Assembly (NCBI GenBank): GCA_963969345.1 | Contig: OZ017770.1 | Location: 8,627,246-8,691,245, forward strand | Source: Turbatrix aceti | Lineage: Eukaryota > Nematoda > Chromadorea > Rhabditida > Panagrolaimidae | Length of the DNA stretch: 64,000 nt | Direction of reading: 5' to 3' | Part shown: piece by piece, positions 59,901-64,000 of the stretch | How positions within the stretch are numbered: the first letter of the stretch is position 1 | Layout of the letters: every line of letters begins with the position of its first letter | The notes under the pieces: generated by a model | Database searches by the model: none | The model's input: only the letters and a program-made list of their open reading frames with translations | What the model was told of the DNA's origin: nothing | Position numbers and translations under genes: made by a program

Positions 59901-62822
59901 AATGACTGTTCCAGGGATTCTGAGTGCAGTGATTTCCAGAAATGCTGCAGCCAGGGTTGTAGCAGAGTTTGCTTCTATCCGAAAGTCGCAACACCGTGTA
60001 TTCATCGGTTTGCATCGATTACGCAGAATTTGGCAAAACAAAAAACGATAGAACGTCAGCATGCTAATTTGGTTCTGCAGTGCACACCTGACGGATTGTT
60101 CAGACGAATTCAGTGCAACTCTGTTATTCGGCAATGCTGGTGTGTCGATAGTCATTCTGGAGTTGAAATTATTGGCACGAGGATAAGTTCTACGCTGGGA
60201 CAAGAACCAAATTGCATAAGTAAGATTTTGTTTTTTTTTTGGAAATTTTCTGAGCAACTAAAATTTTAGCTCCTCGCTTCTGCGCGACGTCATGTCATAA
60301 CCTGACCTGTGAATACGGATATAAGCTTGACAGGAACGGCTGCCCCCTCAACGGCTTTTGTCAGTGCAAATCTGTCTGCGACGATTTTTCTTGCAGCAAC
60401 GAACAAGAAGTCTGCACTCCACTGTCTGTGTCTTGCATAGCTCCTCCCTGTCCCCCGGTTCCTGTCTGCAAGCCAAATCCCTGCGCCAGTGCCGAGCCGC
60501 TGCGAGATGTTCGGGGATCCACGGTTCCGTGCTCTCGGGATCAAGATTGTGGTCAGGCCAAGTGTCGGCACTTTGCGGACGACGAGAAAAACGGAATTTG
60601 TTGTCCCGCAGGTCAGTTTTTGTTTTTGCTTCGATTGCGCTAAAAAATAGATTTTAGCTCCTCCAGCAAAAATTACAAAAGGGACAATCAAGTTTGGAGA
60701 ATGTCCTCACTTTTCTGCTGACTCAACCAACAGAGGTGAAGACTTAAATTTTGTTTAAAGTATTATAGTTTTTTTTCTAGATTGCCAAAAAGAATGCAAC
60801 GATGACTGGAATTGTCTCGAATCGTTCAAATGTTGCTCTGTTGGTTGCAGTAAGCTTTGCATGCCCCCGGTGAACGCTACAAGTAAGTGCATGGTGATTA
60901 AAAAAGTCAAAGGTTAAATAATTGTTTTTAGACTGCGTTCACATGCAAACTGCAGTCCATGTTTTCCACAAAGACAGAGTTTCTACATCTCTCCTTTCTC
61001 CCGAGTGCGACAGTCGATCTGGAAACTACCGAGCAGTTCAGTGTGACGCTAACAACAATTGCTGGTGCGTGGATCCCATCACCGGCATAGAAGTTCAGGG
61101 AACACGCAATACGGGAATTCAAAACACCGTTTGCAACACCAGAAAGCCCTGCAGCATTAACTGCGACGACAAACGAAATGTCTGTCCCTTTGGCATCGAA
61201 ACAAATTCTGAAGGTTGTCCGAGAAATTCAAATTGTCGTTGTCGAAACCTGTGTGACAACGTGCAGTGTCCGGCGGGCAAGGTGTGTCTCCTGAGGCCCA
61301 TTGCATCGTGTCAGACGCTCACATGTCTCCCCGTCCCTACCTGTGAAGACAACCCGTGTGTCAACAACCAGAAACCGGCTGTTGAACCTCGAACGTTTGC
61401 GCAATTCACGTGTAACGAAAAACAGGATCAAATTTGTCCTGCTGGATTTTATTGCACCGGGCACAACGCTAACAGGGTTGGCGTCTGTTGCCCCGGACAG
61501 GAGCCAACGCTCTCACAGCAATCTGACGATACCCTCTGTCAACATGGAGATGCATTCTCCAACGCACCGGATGGAGTACCCGTTCAGTGTTCGGTGACTC
61601 ATGCAAGCTGCCCTAACACTCACTATTGCACCACCAAGCCAGAACAGAAAGTTGGGATTTGTTGCGTGACAAAACGCTATGTCTGTAACCTTCGCTTCGA
61701 TCCCGGACCCTGCAGTGCGGTTGTCCAAAGGTATTACTACAACCCAGATGACCAACGCTGTGTCCCCTTCAACTACAGCGGATGTTCCGGTAACCTGAAC
61801 AACTTTGCGACCCGAGGAGACTGCGAGCATTTTTGTATCGGAACCGGCATTGATATCCTTAGCGATGCGCATGGCGGCATGGATCTTTACAATGTCGGAT
61901 TTTCGTTGACAGGTCCCCTGCTCCGTAACAAACACACGCCAGCAATCAACAGGTGACAGAACTTTGTTTAATGAAGTGTGAATCATGCTTTTTTTTTGTT
62001 TTTACAGTGCATTCCGAAACTACCTTACTTCCTCGTATGCTGTCGATGATTCGGAAATCCGCGATCTCTTTATCAAGGACGACAACGCTGTACGATTTTC
62101 AATCAACGCAGTGAATGCGAAGGAAAAAGCGTCCAACATATCCAATGCTGTTTCAAACGGTCAATTCAAGTTTAAATACAACGGGGATATGTATAAAGCC
62201 GAGCCGCAGACATGGTTCTTGCAGCAGATCCAGGAATCTCCACCTGAAGAGAGTCAGACTGGAACAATTGTATTTTGGGGTCAGTTTGCACTTTTTAGTA
62301 AAGAAAAATATTGATGTTATTTTTTAGCGTTACTTGTCGCATCTGTCATCTTCGCGATCGTTATTCTGGCAGCCCTCAGCTGTGGATGTGTATGTTTTTA
62401 TTTTTGTCACCTGTTTTTTTTGAAAAAACCCTGCCACTTTGTAGACATTCATCTCCAAGCGCAAAGTGCAGCACAAAGGCAGCACCGTGCGGGCGATATC
62501 TCCTAGCCCATACGGACAGATATCGGCTTACGGTGCTCAAGGCGGGCACAGTCCGTCCCGGAGCACGGGAAATGTCTCTCAACATTCCCAACTTAATCAG
62601 CGTAGAGGAACCAAAAAGGTAAGCATTTTTTTGAAACACAAGAAAAATTAATAATGCTTTTTTTAGCACATATTTTCAACAGATGACGTCAGCGCGATGC
62701 GGCAAAACACGCTAAGTGGAAACAATAATCTTCTAACACCCGTGGCATCCATGAACTCTTCCGACGTCGGGCTGCATACTCAAGGCGGTCGAAGACCGAG
62801 TCGGACAACACTGTACTACTAA
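53960..62822 (+). CDS. Type I membrane protein of WAP / thyroglobulin-1 / antistasin / lustrin cassettes plus Kunitz, 2,289 aa, 24 exons
   Basis: Exons: 53960-54172, 54228-54297, 54372-54614, 54663-54848, 54900-55015, 55063-55153, 55458-55575, 55633-55709, 55769-55875, 56465-56577, 56636-56790, 56850-57011, 57064-57441, 57496-58767, 58813-58932, 58978-60219, 60270-60611, 60658-60735, 60781-60882, 60932-61952, 62008-62279, 62328-62389, 62445-62618, 62667-62822. The total is 6,870 nt, in phase. A signal peptide (about 1-20) is followed by an antistasin-like segment, then five blocks of WAP-WAP-Tg1-antistasin-lustrin, a sixth with one WAP, an extra lustrin-type repeat, a Kunitz domain ([20 protein letters not shown], six Cys), a ~120-aa possibly SEA-like region, a transmembrane helix and a 109-aa tail. 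These domains are protease inhibitors or extracellular matrix modules, so a cell-surface or apical-matrix role is likely. I cannot name the orthologue. Confidence 0.85.
55876..56464 (+). other. 589-nt intron in the cassette gene
   Basis: Most introns of this gene are 45-60 nt; this one and the 304-nt intron at 55154-55457 are exceptions. It holds AT-rich sequence with patches such as CACGTGTCGTCTTTCGACGG and a minus-strand frame of 92 codons without other support. Its length equals the 589-bp satellite period by coincidence only; I see no sequence match between them. Confidence 0.5.
62328..62389 (+). CDS. Exon 22 of the cassette gene: transmembrane segment in a single exon
   Basis: This 62-nt exon (phase 1 to 0) encodes [20 protein letters not shown] and one Cys, almost exactly one membrane-spanning helix. 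It is followed by basic residues ([11 protein letters not shown]) in exon 23, consistent with a type I orientation. Its bounds are TTTTTAG (62327) and GTATGT (62390). Skipping it would shift the frame of the tail (62 is not a multiple of three), so a secreted form would need another splice choice. Confidence 0.75.
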
Positions 62823-63923
62823 ACAATATACTGTCGCTAAAAAAAAAGTTCGGGCCTGTTTCTCCCTTTCCCTTTCCCTTCTTGCTCAGAAAAACTTTGG
62901 ATACGCTAACTATCATCGCCATATCGAAGAAAAAGAAAAAAATGAGTGAATGTTAATGGCACTGGTCTCACAAATTGTCTACCTGAAATGTTCCCTCGAT
63001 AAATCATTTTTAAATTAGTTTTTGCTCTGGCTCATTCCGTTCGACGCTATGGTCATTATGCGGGGAAAAAGTGTTGTCGAAGGGGATCGAATCTTCTTTT
63101 TTGAACTTTTTGCGACTGTTTTAACGATGCACAGTTATTATTTGACATTTGCACAAAAAATCGCTACAGACGTTGTTGACAAGTGTTTTTGTGAGTTTGG
63201 CGCGCGATTTTATTGTGCCACAAGCCATCTCATTAGCAAAGCGAATGAGTTGAAAACCATCTTCGTCGGTTACCCTTTTCCCGTCACGAGTGAGAGGCAA
63301 GACAAAAAGGGAAAGAAGAAGGAGATGGGAATGCCATGCTCTGCTCGTTTACCGCGGAAACAAGCCATCCTGTCAGTTTTATTGGACTTTCCGCCCTTCC
63401 GAAACCTCAAAAAGAAGTCTAAATGCTACCGTAACCACGTTTTCATCACACGACATGTCTGAAAACTGAAAAAAATAATAAAAGAAACAAATTTCCTTCA
63501 CCAAGTTAATTGCAAACAAGGGGCAATTTTTTAGCCGAGTTTTACGACTTGAGATCGTTCGCGATCGGGCGTCCCTGGCAACGGCCATTGACGCGAACGA
63601 GCAGCATAAACCAACAAAAGCATGAACTCCGGGTTAAATATTGCCATTGTATGATTAAATCGAACAAAAAACGATATATCACCGTTAAGAGAGAAGAAAA
63701 AGTCGGTTTGAGGCACCGAAAAGGATCATTAACAAAAAAAACGCGAGCGACGAACACCCTCACACGACCAATTGATTCCAATTTGACGTTAAGTTTTTTT
63801 GCATAAATTTATGGTGGCACAAGCTGAGTCGATGATTCGACACATCGGGGGTAAATGGCGATACAAAAGAGAGGTCATACTTGCTCCTGCCTAAAAGTCC
63901 GTTGCTGAACAGACCCATTTCAG
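62823..63923. other. Intergenic region after the cassette gene
   Basis: Contains the presumed 3'UTR, with a GATAAA near 62,999 and an AATAAA near 63,476, and a pyrimidine tract at 62,855-62,885. A 146-codon frame at 63,022-63,462 starts at TTG and has no recognisable content. The last 400 bases have CG-containing patches and may be promoter or 5' sequence of the next gene. Confidence 0.4.
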
Positions 63924-64000
63924 CCAGCGAAATTTATTACCCCTGCAGGTGGCAGAACTTGATCGGCTCCGAGCCGATGCAAAGCAATCGCCTCACACAG
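63924..64000 (+). CDS. Partial exon of an unidentified downstream gene
   Basis: After a consensus acceptor (CCCATTTCAG, ending 63923) the frame QRNLLPLQVAELDRLRADAK stays open to the window end, with codon use and a heptad-like Leu/Ala pattern resembling a coiled coil. A second acceptor (CCCCTGCAG, ending 63948) would start at VAELDRLRADAK in the same frame. Too short to identify. Confidence 0.4.

Noticed and set aside
63022..63462. 146-codon frame after the cassette gene
   Set aside because: It begins at TTG, has no domain or splice sites and ordinary non-coding texture.

Overview
This is a nematode nuclear genome window. The evidence is: (1) the first 33 kb hold an orthologue of unc-44, the C. 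elegans ankyrin gene, including the giant Glu/Pro/Ser/Thr-rich tail; (2) a gene matching CaM-kinase kinase (ckk-1) follows on the opposite strand; (3) introns are mostly 45-60 nt and end in TTTCAG or TTTTAG; (4) splice acceptors lie a few bases before start codons, as at spliced-leader sites. I cannot name the species. Coding DNA is much richer in GC than the A/T-homopolymer-rich non-coding DNA.

Region 1 (1-33,236, +): unc-44. About 24 ankyrin repeats (106-2884) are followed by ZU5-ZU5-UPA-death domains (3227-5187), a possible short-isoform end (stop at 5921-5923), a candidate internal start (7297), small linker exons, and a tail of very large exons (10,428-33,236). All introns from exon 5 onward are phase 1. 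The tail contains 15 copies of a hydrophobic glycine-zipper-like helix, 5 copies of a ~115-residue module, and 11-13 copies of a Thr-run repeat. One whole exon plus intron (3850 bp) is tandemly duplicated with no difference that I found. A 2-nt insertion at ~28,972 breaks the frame of exon 19.

Region 2 (33,599-36,756, -): ckk-1, a complete CaMKK of 569 aa, or 591 aa with an upstream exon. It is tail-to-tail with unc-44.

Region 3 (36.8-53.9 kb): an AT-rich intergenic region that has become a repeat nest. It holds a TA-flanked MITE, a hAT-type MITE with 8-bp target duplications, a ~0.3-kb tandem array, a 589-bp tandem array, and two copies of a ~6-kb-spaced segmental duplication carrying an unrecognised Cys-rich gene. 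Several degenerate copies of ckk-1 exon 4, and one of exon 2, are present; the 589-bp satellite itself contains such a relic.

Region 4 (53,960-62,822, +): a 24-exon gene for a 2,289-aa type I membrane protein. It is built from repeated WAP-WAP-thyroglobulin-1-antistasin-lustrin cassettes ending in a Kunitz domain, a transmembrane segment and a cytoplasmic tail. A probable exon of another gene begins at 63,924 and runs off the window.

The three main genes are not an operon. Exon models were built by hand from splice sites and phase; the summed lengths are exact multiples of three for ckk-1 and the 53-62 kb gene, and for unc-44 except at the 2-nt insertion.
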